64,000 nucleotides of DNA from Streptomyces sp. NBC_01689 (GTDB taxonomy: Bacteria; Actinomycetota; Actinomycetes; Streptomycetales; Streptomycetaceae): NCBI RefSeq assembly GCF_036250675.1, contig NZ_CP109592.1:8060001-8124000 (forward strand), in the 5' to 3' direction. Position numbers and translations under genes: made by a program. The notes beneath the pieces were generated by a model, which saw nothing but the letters and a program-made list of their open reading frames with translations, had not been told where the DNA came from and ran no database searches. Below, one piece after another: positions 9,037 through 19,000 of this stretch. Each line of letters starts with the position of its first letter. Position 1 is the first letter of the stretch.

Positions 9037-12000
9037 GTGTTCCATTCCATCCGAGATCTGAGACGAGTCCTCGTCTGGATGGTCAGCACCGCGATGGTGG
9101 CCGCCGTCGGCGTCGTGGCTCTGGCCGTCCAGCCCGCCTGGGCGGCGGCCGCCGCCGCCACCGGCGGCAGCGGCGCGAGCCTGCCGTACGTCGAGGTGCA
9201 GGCGGAGAACTCCGCCACCAACGGAACGTCCATCGGCCCGAGTTACACCCAGGGCCAGCTCGCCGACGAGGCGTCGTACCGGAAGGCGACGACGCTCCAG
9301 GGCACCGGCAAGTACGTCACGTTCACCACGCCGGTGGCCACCAACTCGATCAACTTCCGCTACAGCATCCCCGACACCTCGAACGGGTCGGTCTACACCG
9401 CCGCGCTGTCGCTGTACGTCAACGGCGTCAAGCAGCCCGACTTCACCCTGACCAACGCCTACAGCTGGTACTACGGCAGCTACCCCTTCACCAACTCGCC
9501 GGGCAACAACCCGCACCACTTCTACGACGAGGCCCACCGCCTGTTCTCCACCACCTATCCGGCGGGAACGACCTTCAAGCTGCAGGTCGACTCGGGGGAC
9601 ACCGCCTCCTCGTACACGATCGACTTCGCCGACTTCGAGCAGGTCGGCGCGGCCCTGACCGCACCGTCCGGGGCGGTGTCGGTGACCAGCAAGGGCGCCG
9701 ACGCCACCGGCGTGAGCGACGCGACCAGTGCCTTCAACGCCGCGATCAGCGCCGCCGGACCGGGCGGCACCGTGTGGATCCCGCCGGGCACGTACAACAT
9801 CCCCGGTCACATCAGCGTCAACAACGTCACGATCGCCGGCGCCGGCATGTGGTACTCGACCGTCACCGGCACGGCCCCCGGTTTCTACGGCAACTCCGCG
9901 CCCTCGGCGTCCACCGGCGTGCGCCTGCAGAACTTCGCGATCTTCGGCAATGTGCAGGAACGCGACGACAGCGCCCAGGTCAACGGCATCGGCGGCGCGA
10001 TGAGCAACTCGACCGTCTCCAGCGTGTGGATCGACCACATGAAGGTCGGCGCCTGGATGGACGGGCCGATGGACGGGCTGACGTTCACCGGCATGCGCAT
10101 CCGGGACACCACCGCGGACGGCATCAACTTCCACGGCGCCGTCACCCACTCGAAGGTGACCAACAGCGACATCCGCAACACCGGTGACGACGGCATCGCC
10201 ACCTGGGCGGACTCCGGTATCGGCGCCGACGCCAACGACACGATCTCGGACAACACGGTGTCCCTGCAGATCCTCGCCAACGCCATCGCGATCTACGGCG
10301 GCCACGACAACACCGTCAGCGGCAACCGGGTGGTGGACACCGGCCTCGCCCAGGGCGGCGGCATCCACGTGGGGCAGCGCTTCACCTCGACGCCGGTCGG
10401 CCTGACCACCATCTCCGACAACACCATGATCCGGGCCGGCAGCCTCGACCCGAACTGGCAGTTCGGCGTGGGCGCGCTGTGGTTCGACGGCAGCCAGGGC
10501 GCGATCACCGGTCCGGTCAACGTGACCAACGCGCTGATCCAGCAGAGCCCGTACGAAGCCGTTCAGTGGGTCGAGGGCACCATCAGCGGGGTCAGCCTCA
10601 ACAACGTGACCATCGCCGGCACCGGAACCTTCGCCCTGCAGGAACAGACCGGTGGCGCGGCCAAGTTCACCAACGTCACGGCGACCGGCGTCGGTTACTC
10701 CTCCCCGGTGTACAGCTGCAACGGCGGCAACTTCGTCGTCACCGACGGCGGCGGCAACTCCGGCATCAGCGGCACCCCGTACTGCGGCGGCTGGCCGGCC
10801 CCGAACTACCCGCCGTACCCGTCCGAGGGCGTCACGGCCACCCCCGGCGCACTCAACTTCGGCTCGGTCGCGACCGGTTCGACGAGCGCCGCCCAGACCG
10901 TGACCGTCTCCAACCCGACCAACAGCGCCGCGGCCGTCTCCTCGATCACCGCCTCCGGCGACTACTCCCAGACCAGCACCTGCGGATCCTCGATCGCCGC
11001 CAACGGCTCGTGCACCGTCAGCGTGAAGTTCGCGCCGACGGCGACCGGCAGCCGCACCGGAACCCTGACCGTCGACGCGGGCGGGACCACCAGCACCGTC
11101 AGCCTCTCCGGAACCGGTACCGCGCCCGGCCCGGTCCTGAACACCGACCCCGCCAGCCTCTCCTTCGAGGGCACGGTGGTCGGCTCGTCCGCCACCGCCC
11201 AGACCGTGAAGGTCACGAACTCGGGCACCACGTCGGCGACCGTCTCGGGCGTCTCGGCCTCCGGCGACTTCAGCCAGACCAACAACTGCGCCACGCTCGC
11301 GGTAGGCGCCTCCTGCACGGTGAGCGTCGGGTTCAAGCCCACCACCGGCGGCACCCGCAACGGCAGCCTGACCGTCACCAGCAACGCCAACAACAGCCCG
11401 ACCGTCGTCTCCCTGACCGGCAGCGGCATCGACAGCACCACGAACATCGCGGCCGGACGCCCCGCGACGGCCAGTTCCAGCAGCAGCCCCTACGTCGCCT
11501 CGAACCTGACCGACCCGGACGCCTCCACGTACTGGGAGGGCACGAACGGTTCGTTCCCGCAGTGGGCCCAGGTCGACCTCGGCCAGAACTACAGCGTCGG
11601 CAAGGTCGTGCTCAAGCTCCCGCCGTCCACCGCGTGGTCGTCCCGAACCCAGACCCTGTCGGTGCAGGGCTCCACGGACGGCTCCAGCTTCTCCACCATC
11701 AAGGCGTCGGCCGGATACACCTTCGACCCGAATGCCAACGGCAACACGGCGACCATCACGTTCGGCGCCGCCACCGCACGCTACGTCCGGGTGAACATCA
11801 CCGCCAACACGGGCTGGAACGCGGCCCAGTTGTCCGACCTCGAAGTGTTCCCCAGCGGCGGCGGCTCCTCACCGGCGACCCTGTCGGCCAGCCCGACGTC
11901 ACTGACGTACGCCACCCAGGCGCTCAACACCTCCAGCAGCGCGAAGACGGTCACGGTCACCAACACCGGAACCGCGGCCGCGACCGTCTCCGGCATCACC

Positions 12001-12600
12001 GTCACGGGCGACTTCTCGCAGACCAACACCTGCGGGACGTCGATCGCGGCGAACGCCTCCTGCACCGTGAACGTCACCTTCCGGCCCACCGCCTCCGGCA
12101 CCCGCACCGGTGATCTCAGCATCGCCAGCAACGCGTCGAACGGCACGACCACCGTCGCGCTGACCGGCACCGGCGCCGGTACGACCAGCCGGAACCTGGC
12201 GGCCGGCGCGGCCACCACGGAGTCCAGCCACACCGACGTCTACCAGTCGTCGAACGTGACGGACGGCAACCAGGGCACCTACTGGGAGAGCGCCAACAAC
12301 GCCTTCCCCCAGTGGGTCCAGGCCGACCTCGGGTCCGCGCAGAGCGTGAGCCGCGTCGTCCTCCAGCTCCCGGCGGGCTGGGGCGCCCGCAACCAGACGC
12401 TGTCCCTGTCGGGCAGCACCGACGGCTCCTCCTTCTCGACCATCAAGTCGTCCGCCGCCTACACCTTCGATCCCGCCACCGACAACACGGTCACCATCAC
12501 CTTCACGGCGACCACCCAGCGCTACGTGCGAGTGAACATCACGGCGAACAACGGCTGGCCCGCGGGCCAGCTCTCCGAGGTCCAGGTCTGGAACACCTGA
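9037..12600 (+). CDS. Secreted GH87-type alpha-1,3-glucanase, large multidomain form
   Basis: 1,187 residues from the GTG at 9037 (AAAGGAG 7 nt upstream). Signal peptide ~1-40, N-terminal sandwich module (~50-205), GH87 beta-helix (~212-590) with TADGIN (D361) and GDDG (D384, D385), two choice-of-anchor-D domains (~598-695, ~700-798), F5/8C module (~802-940), a third anchor-D domain (~946-1046) and a final F5/8C module (~1053-1187). It is a paralog of the enzyme encoded at 5391, without the CBM6 but with duplicated C-terminal modules. Predicted to cut alpha-1,3-glucan extracellularly, with the discoidin modules holding it to insoluble substrate. GH87 membership rests on the Asp pattern and helix repeats; substrate linkage is inferred from the family. 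Confidence 0.85.
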   Translation: MFHSIRDLRRVLVWMVSTAMVAAVGVVALAVQPAWAAAAAATGGSGASLPYVEVQAENSATNGTSIGPSYTQGQLADEASYRKATTLQGTGKYVTFTTPVATNSINFRYSIPDTSNGSVYTAALSLYVNGVKQPDFTLTNAYSWYYGSYPFTNSPGNNPHHFYDEAHRLFSTTYPAGTTFKLQVDSGDTASSYTIDFADFEQVGAALTAPSGAVSVTSKGADATGVSDATSAFNAAISAAGPGGTVWIPPGTYNIPGHISVNNVTIAGAGMWYSTVTGTAPGFYGNSAPSASTGVRLQNFAIFGNVQERDDSAQVNGIGGAMSNSTVSSVWIDHMKVGAWMDGPMDGLTFTGMRIRDTTADGINFHGAVTHSKVTNSDIRNTGDDGIATWADSGIGADANDTISDNTVSLQILANAIAIYGGHDNTVSGNRVVDTGLAQGGGIHVGQRFTSTPVGLTTISDNTMIRAGSLDPNWQFGVGALWFDGSQGAITGPVNVTNALIQQSPYEAVQWVEGTISGVSLNNVTIAGTGTFALQEQTGGAAKFTNVTATGVGYSSPVYSCNGGNFVVTDGGGNSGISGTPYCGGWPAPNYPPYPSEGVTATPGALNFGSVATGSTSAAQTVTVSNPTNSAAAVSSITASGDYSQTSTCGSSIAANGSCTVSVKFAPTATGSRTGTLTVDAGGTTSTVSLSGTGTAPGPVLNTDPASLSFEGTVVGSSATAQTVKVTNSGTTSATVSGVSASGDFSQTNNCATLAVGASCTVSVGFKPTTGGTRNGSLTVTSNANNSPTVVSLTGSGIDSTTNIAAGRPATASSSSSPYVASNLTDPDASTYWEGTNGSFPQWAQVDLGQNYSVGKVVLKLPPSTAWSSRTQTLSVQGSTDGSSFSTIKASAGYTFDPNANGNTATITFGAATARYVRVNITANTGWNAAQLSDLEVFPSGGGSSPATLSASPTSLTYATQALNTSSSAKTVTVTNTGTAAATVSGITVTGDFSQTNTCGTSIAANASCTVNVTFRPTASGTRTGDLSIASNASNGTTTVALTGTGAGTTSRNLAAGAATTESSHTDVYQSSNVTDGNQGTYWESANNAFPQWVQADLGSAQSVSRVVLQLPAGWGARNQTLSLSGSTDGSSFSTIKSSAAYTFDPATDNTVTITFTATTQRYVRVNITANNGWPAGQLSEVQVWNT

Positions 12601-12614
12601 CGATCCAGACCTCA

Positions 12615-12650
12615 CGGTGCCGCCGGACGCACCCGCGTCCGGCGGCACCG
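12615..12650 (+). terminator. Hairpin between the second GH87 gene and the third glycosidase
   Basis: Perfect 16-bp inverted repeat (12615-12630 and 12635-12650) with loop ACCC, 15 bp after the stop codon. Only 84 bp separate the two genes, so this may partially terminate, reducing expression of the third enzyme relative to the second. Confidence 0.75.
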
Positions 12651-12684
12651 ACCACCGAAGGCCACGCGGACCAGAGGAGTCCAG

Positions 12685-14655
12685 ATGGGCGTCACACGCA
12701 GAGTGTTCTTGAGGGCCGCGGTCGCATCCACCGCGGTGGGAGCCGTGGGAGCCACCGGAACGGTGCTCGCCCCCATCGCGTCCGCGGCCAGTGCGCCGGG
12801 CGACGTGGTCGGCAAGGTCACCGTCGGCTACCAGGGCTGGTTCGCCTGCGCCGGCGACGGCGCGCCCATCAACGGCTGGTGGCACTGGAGCCAGGACTGG
12901 GGACGCTCGCCGTCCCGGACCAACACCGCCATCAAGTGCTGGCCCGACACCCGGGACTACACCAGCACCTACCAGACCTCGTACGCGGCCCTCGGCAACG
13001 GCCAGTCCGCGAGGCTGTTCTCCTCGTACGACCAGCAGACGGTGAACACCCACTTCCTGTGGATGCAGCAGAACGACATCGACACCGCCGCCCTGCAGCG
13101 CTTCAACCCCACCGGCGGCGAGGGTCCCACCCGCGACGCCATGGCGGTCAAAGTACGCAGCGCCGCCGAGGCGTACGGGCGGAAGTTCTACCTCATGTAC
13201 GACGTCTCCAACTGGACGAACATGCAGTCGGAGATCAAGACGGACTGGACGAACAAGATGTCCGCGCACACCGCGAGCGCGGCCTACGCGCGGCAGAACG
13301 GCCGGCCGGTCGTGTGCGTCTGGGGCTTCGGCTTCAACGACCCCAACCACCCCTTCACCGCCGACGCCTGCCTCGACGTCGTCAACTGGTTCAAGAGCCA
13401 GGGCTGTTACGTCATCGGCGGCGTCCCGCGCGAATGGCGGACGGGCACCGGGGGCTCACGGCCGGGATACCTCGACGTGTACCACGCCTTCCACATGATC
13501 TCGCCGTGGATGGTCGGCGCCATCGGGACCATCTCCGAGGCCGACAACGCGTACACCACCTACACCCTCGGCGACCAGGCCGACTGCGACGCCCACGGCG
13601 TCGACTACCAGCCCTGCGTGCTGCCCGGGGACGTCTCCGCCCGGCAGCGGGTGCACGGCGACTTCATGTGGCGGCAGTTCTACAACGTGGTGCGCGCCGG
13701 AGTGCAGGGCATCTACATCTCGATGTTCGACGAGTACAACGAGGGCAACCAGATCGCCAAGACCGCCGAGACCCAGGCCTGGGTACCCACCGACTCCGGG
13801 TTCCTCGCCCTCGACGAGGACGGCACCGCCTGCTCCGCCGACTACTACCTCCGCCTGACCGGCGACGGCGGCCGCATGCTCAAGGGCCAACTGGCGCTGA
13901 CCGCCACCCGTCCCACCCGGCCGGTCCTCCCCACCGGCGGCGACACCACACCGCCCGCCGCGCCGGGCGCGCTGACCGTCAGCGGGCACACCGGCAGCAC
14001 CGTCTCGCTGACCTGGAACGCCGCGGCCGACAACGTCGGCGTCACCGGCTACCGCGTCCTGCGGGCGTCCGGCCAGACCAGCACGCAGGTCGGCACCACC
14101 GCCGCCACCACGTTCACGGTGACCGGGCTCGCCGCGAGCACCGCGTACACCTTCGACGTCGTCGCCCTCGACGCGGCGGGAAACGTGTCCCAGCCCTCCA
14201 ACCAGGTCACCGTGACCACCGACGCCCCGTCCGGCACCACCGATCTGGCCCTCCACCGCCCCACCACGGAGAGCAGCCACACCCAGGTGTACGCCTCGGG
14301 CAACACCACCGACGGCGACGCCGACACCTACTGGGAGTCCGCCAACAACGCCTTCCCCCAGTGGGTCCAGGTCGACCTGGGCGCCGCCACCGGCGTGAGA
14401 CGGATCGTCCTCCGGCTCCCCCCGTCGACCGCCTGGGGCACCCGGACCCAGACCGTCTCCGTGCAGGGCGGCACCGACGGCACCCTCACCACGTTGCTCG
14501 CCCCGGCCGGACACACCTTCGACCCGGCGACCGGCAACACCGCCACCCTCACGCTCCCCTCCACCGTCACCGCCCGCTACGTACGCCTCACCTTCACCGC
14601 CAACACCGGCTGGCCGGCCGGCCAGGTCTCGGAGTTCCAGGTGTTCGGAGCGTGA
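12685..14655 (+). CDS. Tat-exported GH71/GH99-like glycoside hydrolase with FN3 and F5/8C modules
   Basis: 656 residues; ATG at 12685 behind AGAGGAG. The N-terminus has a twin-arginine signal (TRRVFLRA, hydrophobic stretch, ASAAS), implying export in folded form. Residues ~42-415 resemble the GH99/GH71-like fold (GKVTVGYQGWFACAGDG, HFLWMQQNDID, later YISMFDEYNEGNQIAK). GH71 enzymes are fungal alpha-1,3-glucanases; GH99 act on alpha-mannosides. Then come a fibronectin type III domain (~420-515) and a discoidin module (~518-656) nearly identical to those in the two upstream enzymes. It probably acts on the same or an associated polysaccharide. Catalytic residues cannot be assigned with confidence. 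It may be co-transcribed with the second GH87 gene. Confidence 0.8.
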   Translation: MGVTRRVFLRAAVASTAVGAVGATGTVLAPIASAASAPGDVVGKVTVGYQGWFACAGDGAPINGWWHWSQDWGRSPSRTNTAIKCWPDTRDYTSTYQTSYAALGNGQSARLFSSYDQQTVNTHFLWMQQNDIDTAALQRFNPTGGEGPTRDAMAVKVRSAAEAYGRKFYLMYDVSNWTNMQSEIKTDWTNKMSAHTASAAYARQNGRPVVCVWGFGFNDPNHPFTADACLDVVNWFKSQGCYVIGGVPREWRTGTGGSRPGYLDVYHAFHMISPWMVGAIGTISEADNAYTTYTLGDQADCDAHGVDYQPCVLPGDVSARQRVHGDFMWRQFYNVVRAGVQGIYISMFDEYNEGNQIAKTAETQAWVPTDSGFLALDEDGTACSADYYLRLTGDGGRMLKGQLALTATRPTRPVLPTGGDTTPPAAPGALTVSGHTGSTVSLTWNAAADNVGVTGYRVLRASGQTSTQVGTTAATTFTVTGLAASTAYTFDVVALDAAGNVSQPSNQVTVTTDAPSGTTDLALHRPTTESSHTQVYASGNTTDGDADTYWESANNAFPQWVQVDLGAATGVRRIVLRLPPSTAWGTRTQTVSVQGGTDGTLTTLLAPAGHTFDPATGNTATLTLPSTVTARYVRLTFTANTGWPAGQVSEFQVFGA

Positions 14656-14701
14656 CCGGATCCGTCGCGGATGCCTGGCGCCGGAGGAGGCCGTCGACCT
14701 G

Positions 14702-14861
14702 AGGGCTGTCCCGTAATCCCGCGGGCGCACGACGACAGCTACGGCACCTCGCCTCGTTGTCGGATCGCCCGAACACCCCCGGTACGAGGACGACCCTCCG
14801 CCTTGCGACGCACCGCATCCGACGCCGCGCGCTGATCCACCGGGGATCACGGGACAGCCCT
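14702..14861. mobile_element. 160-bp MITE-like element with 19-bp terminal inverted repeats
   Basis: The ends 14702-14720 and 14843-14861 are inverted repeats matching at 18 of 19 positions, starting AGGGCTGTCCCGT, a sequence type I associate with IS5-family elements of Streptomyces. The ~120-bp interior has no coding capacity. No clean target duplication is seen. The right end abuts the last codon of the TrmB/LuxR-type gene: its TAA stop (14861-14863) overlaps the element end, so insertion may have set the present C-terminus. It could also fold as a bidirectional terminator between convergent genes. Confidence 0.65.
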
Positions 14862-15829
14862 TAGATCCAGCCCCTCTTGGCCGCCTCGGCCCCCACCTGG
14901 AAGCGGGTCTCGAGGCCGAGTCCGGACGCGATCGTCGCGATGCGGCGGGTCACGGTGCGTGCGCTCGTCCCCAACTGCCGGGCGATCGCATGGTCCTTGT
15001 AGCCCGCCTGCATCATCTTCAGCAGCAGGAGGTCCTGCGCGCTCGGCCCGTCGGGCGTCGCCGGAGCGGTCGTACCGAGCGACTGCGCGCGCTGCCAGTA
15101 GGAGTCGAACAACTCCAGAAGTGCGTCGAGCAGGCCCGACTGGTGGACCACGGCGATCCTGTCGTAGCGGCCGGGGACCAGCGCGACCAGTGCCACGCGC
15201 CGGTCCATGATGCGCAGTCTGAACGGCAGGGCGGGCAGGATGCGGGCCTGCTCGCCGATCCCGGCGAGGTGGGTGATCAGCTCGAAACGCTCCGGCTGCG
15301 CCAGTGCCTCCGGGGTGTAGACCGACCGTATGTCGACGCCGCGGCCCAGCAGGTCCATCGTCAGTTCCTCCTCCAACTCGGTGCTGTAGGGCCCGAGATA
15401 GGGAGGCCGGTCCAGCACCCAGAAGTGGGTGCGGACGGACTGCATCAGTTCGGCGACGCGCTGCGTGATCTCCGCCTCGCCGGTGATCACCTCCACCAGT
15501 CCGGTCGGATCCTCCCGCAGCCGACGCGCGCGGTACTCGTCCGCCAGATCGTCGACGGTGCCCCACACCGAGGTGAACGCCGCCTCGGTCTCGGCACGGC
15601 GTCTGGCGAGGAGTGCCCGCAGGGCGGTGTGCGGGCTGACCGGCCGGTACTGGCCGTGCCCTTCCCGTCTCAGCATGCCCAGCTCCAGCAGCCGGGAGAC
15701 CGAGCGCCTGACCCGGCCGACCGTGGAGCCCAGGCTCTCGGCGATCTCGGCAGCCGTCCGGTCGGACCTGGTCAGACAGACGCGGTAGACCTGTTCGTCG
15801 AACTCGCTGATTCCCAGGGTGCTCAGCAC
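14861..15829 (-). CDS. TrmB-type N-terminal / LuxR C-terminal transcriptional regulator
   Basis: 322 residues from the GTG at 15829 (GGGAGG 7 nt upstream). The first ~70 residues are a winged-helix TrmB-like domain (RTAAEIAESLGSTVGRVRRS, VSRLLELGML). The middle (~95-255) is an effector-like region with PLD-type sensor character (VRTHFWVLDRPPYLGPYS). The C-terminus (~262-322) is a LuxR HTH (SAQDLLLLKMMQAGYKDHAI, ARQLGTSARTVTRRI). Such proteins are abundant in Streptomyces and often act on adjacent secreted-enzyme or secondary-metabolism genes. It is divergent from the S8 peptidase, sharing a 246-bp promoter region, and convergent with the glycosidase locus. Its stop codon lies at the end of the MITE-like element. 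Confidence 0.85.
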   Translation of the reverse strand: MLSTLGISEFDEQVYRVCLTRSDRTAAEIAESLGSTVGRVRRSVSRLLELGMLRREGHGQYRPVSPHTALRALLARRRAETEAAFTSVWGTVDDLADEYRARRLREDPTGLVEVITGEAEITQRVAELMQSVRTHFWVLDRPPYLGPYSTELEEELTMDLLGRGVDIRSVYTPEALAQPERFELITHLAGIGEQARILPALPFRLRIMDRRVALVALVPGRYDRIAVVHQSGLLDALLELFDSYWQRAQSLGTTAPATPDGPSAQDLLLLKMMQAGYKDHAIARQLGTSARTVTRRIATIASGLGLETRFQVGAEAAKRGWI

Positions 15830-15933
15830 CGGACGTCCTCCCAGCGGTCACCGCCCGGCCGGCAGTCGGGACGGTCGTGACGCGAATCGCCAAGTGGCGA
15901 TGTACGCCACGAGTTTGATCTAGACATTCCTCG

Positions 15934-15961
15934 TTCACAAGCTTTCACTCTGAACGTTCAC
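15934..15961. promoter_or_regulatory. TTCAC repeats and palindrome TGAACGTTCA in a divergent promoter
   Basis: TTCAC occurs at 15934, 15944 and 15957. The last overlaps the perfect palindrome TGAACGTTCA (15951-15960). The cluster lies between the divergent TrmB/LuxR-type gene and the S8 peptidase gene, so it is a candidate autoregulatory site for the former. Confidence 0.4.
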
Positions 15962-16075
15962 GCCACCTGTGGAAGGGCTCCGGGCAACGTCGATGCCGAC
16001 GACCGGTCAGGCGGCGCCACTTGGACGGCAGAGGACGAGAGTGCTCTGCCCGACAGCACAGCCGGGAGAGACCCT

Positions 16076-19000
16076 GTGAAAGCACACCACCGCAGACGCT
16101 GGAGCGTGCCGGCTGCCGCCGGTGCTCTGGTACTCGCGCTGGCCGGCCCCTACGACACGATGGCCTTCGCCTCCTCAGCAGCCCGTTCCGACGTCGCCGC
16201 CTCCCCGTCCGGCGCGGCCGCGGCCGACCGGGTGCCCGCCGGCGACCACTCCGTCACACTGATCACCGGTGACGTGGTCACGACCCGCCGGAGCCCCGGC
16301 ACGGACGGCAGGACCGGAGGCATCGTCAGCGTCCGCGGTGCCGACGGCCGTCCCGCGCAGACCCACATCCTGACGTCGGGTGACGACCTCTACGTGTTCC
16401 CCGAGTCCGTGCTGCCCTTCGTGGCCGAGGGCACCCTGGACCGGCAGCTGTTCAACGTCACGCGCATGATCGCCGACGGGTACGACGACGCGCACCGTGA
16501 CCGGCTGCCGCTCATCGTCTCCTACACGCACTCCGCCGAGGCGCGCGGCAAGGCCGCCGCGCCGCCCGGCGGGGCGACCCGGGTCCGTACCCTCGACGGC
16601 ATCAACGGCGCCGCCCTCACCGCCGACCGCGCGCACGCCGCGGACTTCTGGAAGTCCGTGGCCGGGACGGCGGCGACCGCCGGAGCCCGCAAGCAGGCCG
16701 CCGCACCGGCCTTCACCGGCGGGATCGCGCACATCTGGCTGGACGGCCTCGTCCACGCCGACCTCGCCGACAGCACGGCGCAGATCGGTGCCCCCCAGGT
16801 CTGGGCGGGCGGCGACACCGGGCAGGGCGTCGACGTGGCCGTCCTCGACACCGGCGTCGACGCGGGGCACCCCGACCTCGCGGACCGCGTCGCGGACCGG
16901 CGGAGCTTCGTACCGGACCAGAACACGGACGACCACTTCGGTCACGGTACGCATGTCGCGTCCATCATCGCCGGTACCGGAGCGGCCTCCGGCGGCAAGG
17001 AGAAGGGCGTCGCGCCCGGCGCCCGCCTCGACATCGGCAAGGTGCTGGACGACTCCGGTTCCGGGCAGACCTCCTGGGTCCTGGCCGGCATGGAATGGGC
17101 CGCCGTCGACCAGCACGCCAAGGTCGTCAACATGAGCCTCGGCGACGGCATCGCGTCCGACGGGACCGACCCCCTCAGCCAGGCCGTCGACACGCTCAGC
17201 GCCGAGACCGGCGCACTGTTCGTGGTCGCCGCGGGCAACGCGGGCGCACCCGACACCATCAGCGCACCGGGCGCGGCGACCGACGCGCTCACCGTGGGCG
17301 CCGTCGACTCCGGCGACTCCGTGGCCGACTTCTCCAGCCAGGGCCCCCGCGTGGACGGCGCGCTGAAGCCGGAGATCACCGCCCCCGGCGTCGACATCCT
17401 CGCCGCCAACTCCCAGTTCGACGGCAATGGCGAGGGCGCCTACCAGACCATGAGCGGCACCTCCATGGCCACGCCCCATGTGGCCGGTGCCGCCGCCCTG
17501 TTGGCCGCCGCGCATCCGGACCTCACCGGAGGCCAGCTGAAGGACCTGCTGACCAGCAGCTCCCGGCAGACCCCGCAGTACGACGCCTTCCAGGCGGGCA
17601 GCGGCCGCCTCGACGTCGCCGCGGCCGCGCACGCGGGCGTGTTCGCCACGGCGACCGCGTACGCCGCGCAGGTTCAGCAGAATCCCGCCGGCGGGGTGAA
17701 GCGCCCGGTGACGTACACCAACACCACGGACAAGCCCGTCACCCTCGCACTGAGCGTCGAGGCGGCGCACGCCCCGGCCGGCCTGTTCCGGCTCTCCGCC
17801 CCCCAGGTGACCGTGCCGGCACACGGTACCGCCGCTGTCACGGTGACGATCGACGGCTCGGGCGTCACCACCGGCGGCCGGTACAGCGGCCAGGTCGTCG
17901 CGAAGACCGCGGCCGGGGCGGTCGCGGCGCACACCGCGGTCTCCCTCGGCGACGTCCAGCACAAGCTGACCATGGTGTTCAAGGACGCCCAGGGCAAGCC
18001 CATGTCCGGCGTGGTCGAACTGCTCAGGTCCGGTGACGACTCCCCGATGTTCGTCGAGATCGACGGCTCCGGCACGGGGGAGATGTACCTGCCCGACGAC
18101 GTGTACTCGGTGCTCTCCTTCAAGACGGTGCAGGGCGTCCACGGACCCCACTCCTGGGGCATGGCGCTGCTCGGCGACCCCGACGTCCGCATGGACCGCG
18201 ACACCACCGTCACGCTCGACGCGTCCAAGATCGGCCGCGTCGACATGACGACCCCCCAGCAGACCGAGACGACCTACCAGCGTCTGGACTACACCCGCCT
18301 GATGGGCGGCCAGATCTGGCGCGACTACATGGAGACCCAGACCAACTACGACAGCCTCTGGGCCCAGCCGACCACCCACAAGGTGACCCACGGCGACTTC
18401 TACCTGGCGGCCCGCTGGCGCAAGGAGCAGCCCGCGCTGTCGGTGTCCACCAAGACCACCGACTTCACCGACGTGCTGCGCCAGGACGGCGTCACCCCCC
18501 TGCCCGAGGGCACCGTCAAGCTCCCGCTGGCCTTCGCCGGTCAGGGCGCGAGCGCCGACTACGCCCACCTCGACGTGCGCGGCAAGGCCGTGGTGGTACG
18601 CCGCAACGACGACGTGTCCGACATGGCCCAGGCGAACGCCGCGGTGGCCGCGGGCGCGAAGCTCATGCTGGTGGTGAACAACACGGACGGCCGCGGCTTC
18701 CGCGGCTACAACGCGCCGTTCAGCTCGACGCCCGTCCGGCTCGACGTGGGCCTGCTCAGCACCGACGAGGGCGAGAAGCTCGTCCGGCAGGCCCAGGCCC
18801 GGGGCGCGTCGGTCACGGTCGGCTCCGCGCCCGTGAGCCCGTACGTCTACGACCTCGACCAGACCTGGCACAACGAGATCCCCGGCCGCCTGGTGGTGGC
18901 GGGCAGTTCCAAGAACCTCGCCCGGGTCGACGAGACCTTCGACAGCCCCGCCCCGGGAAGCACGGGCGGCGAGTTCCGGTACGACTGGCCCGTCTACAAC

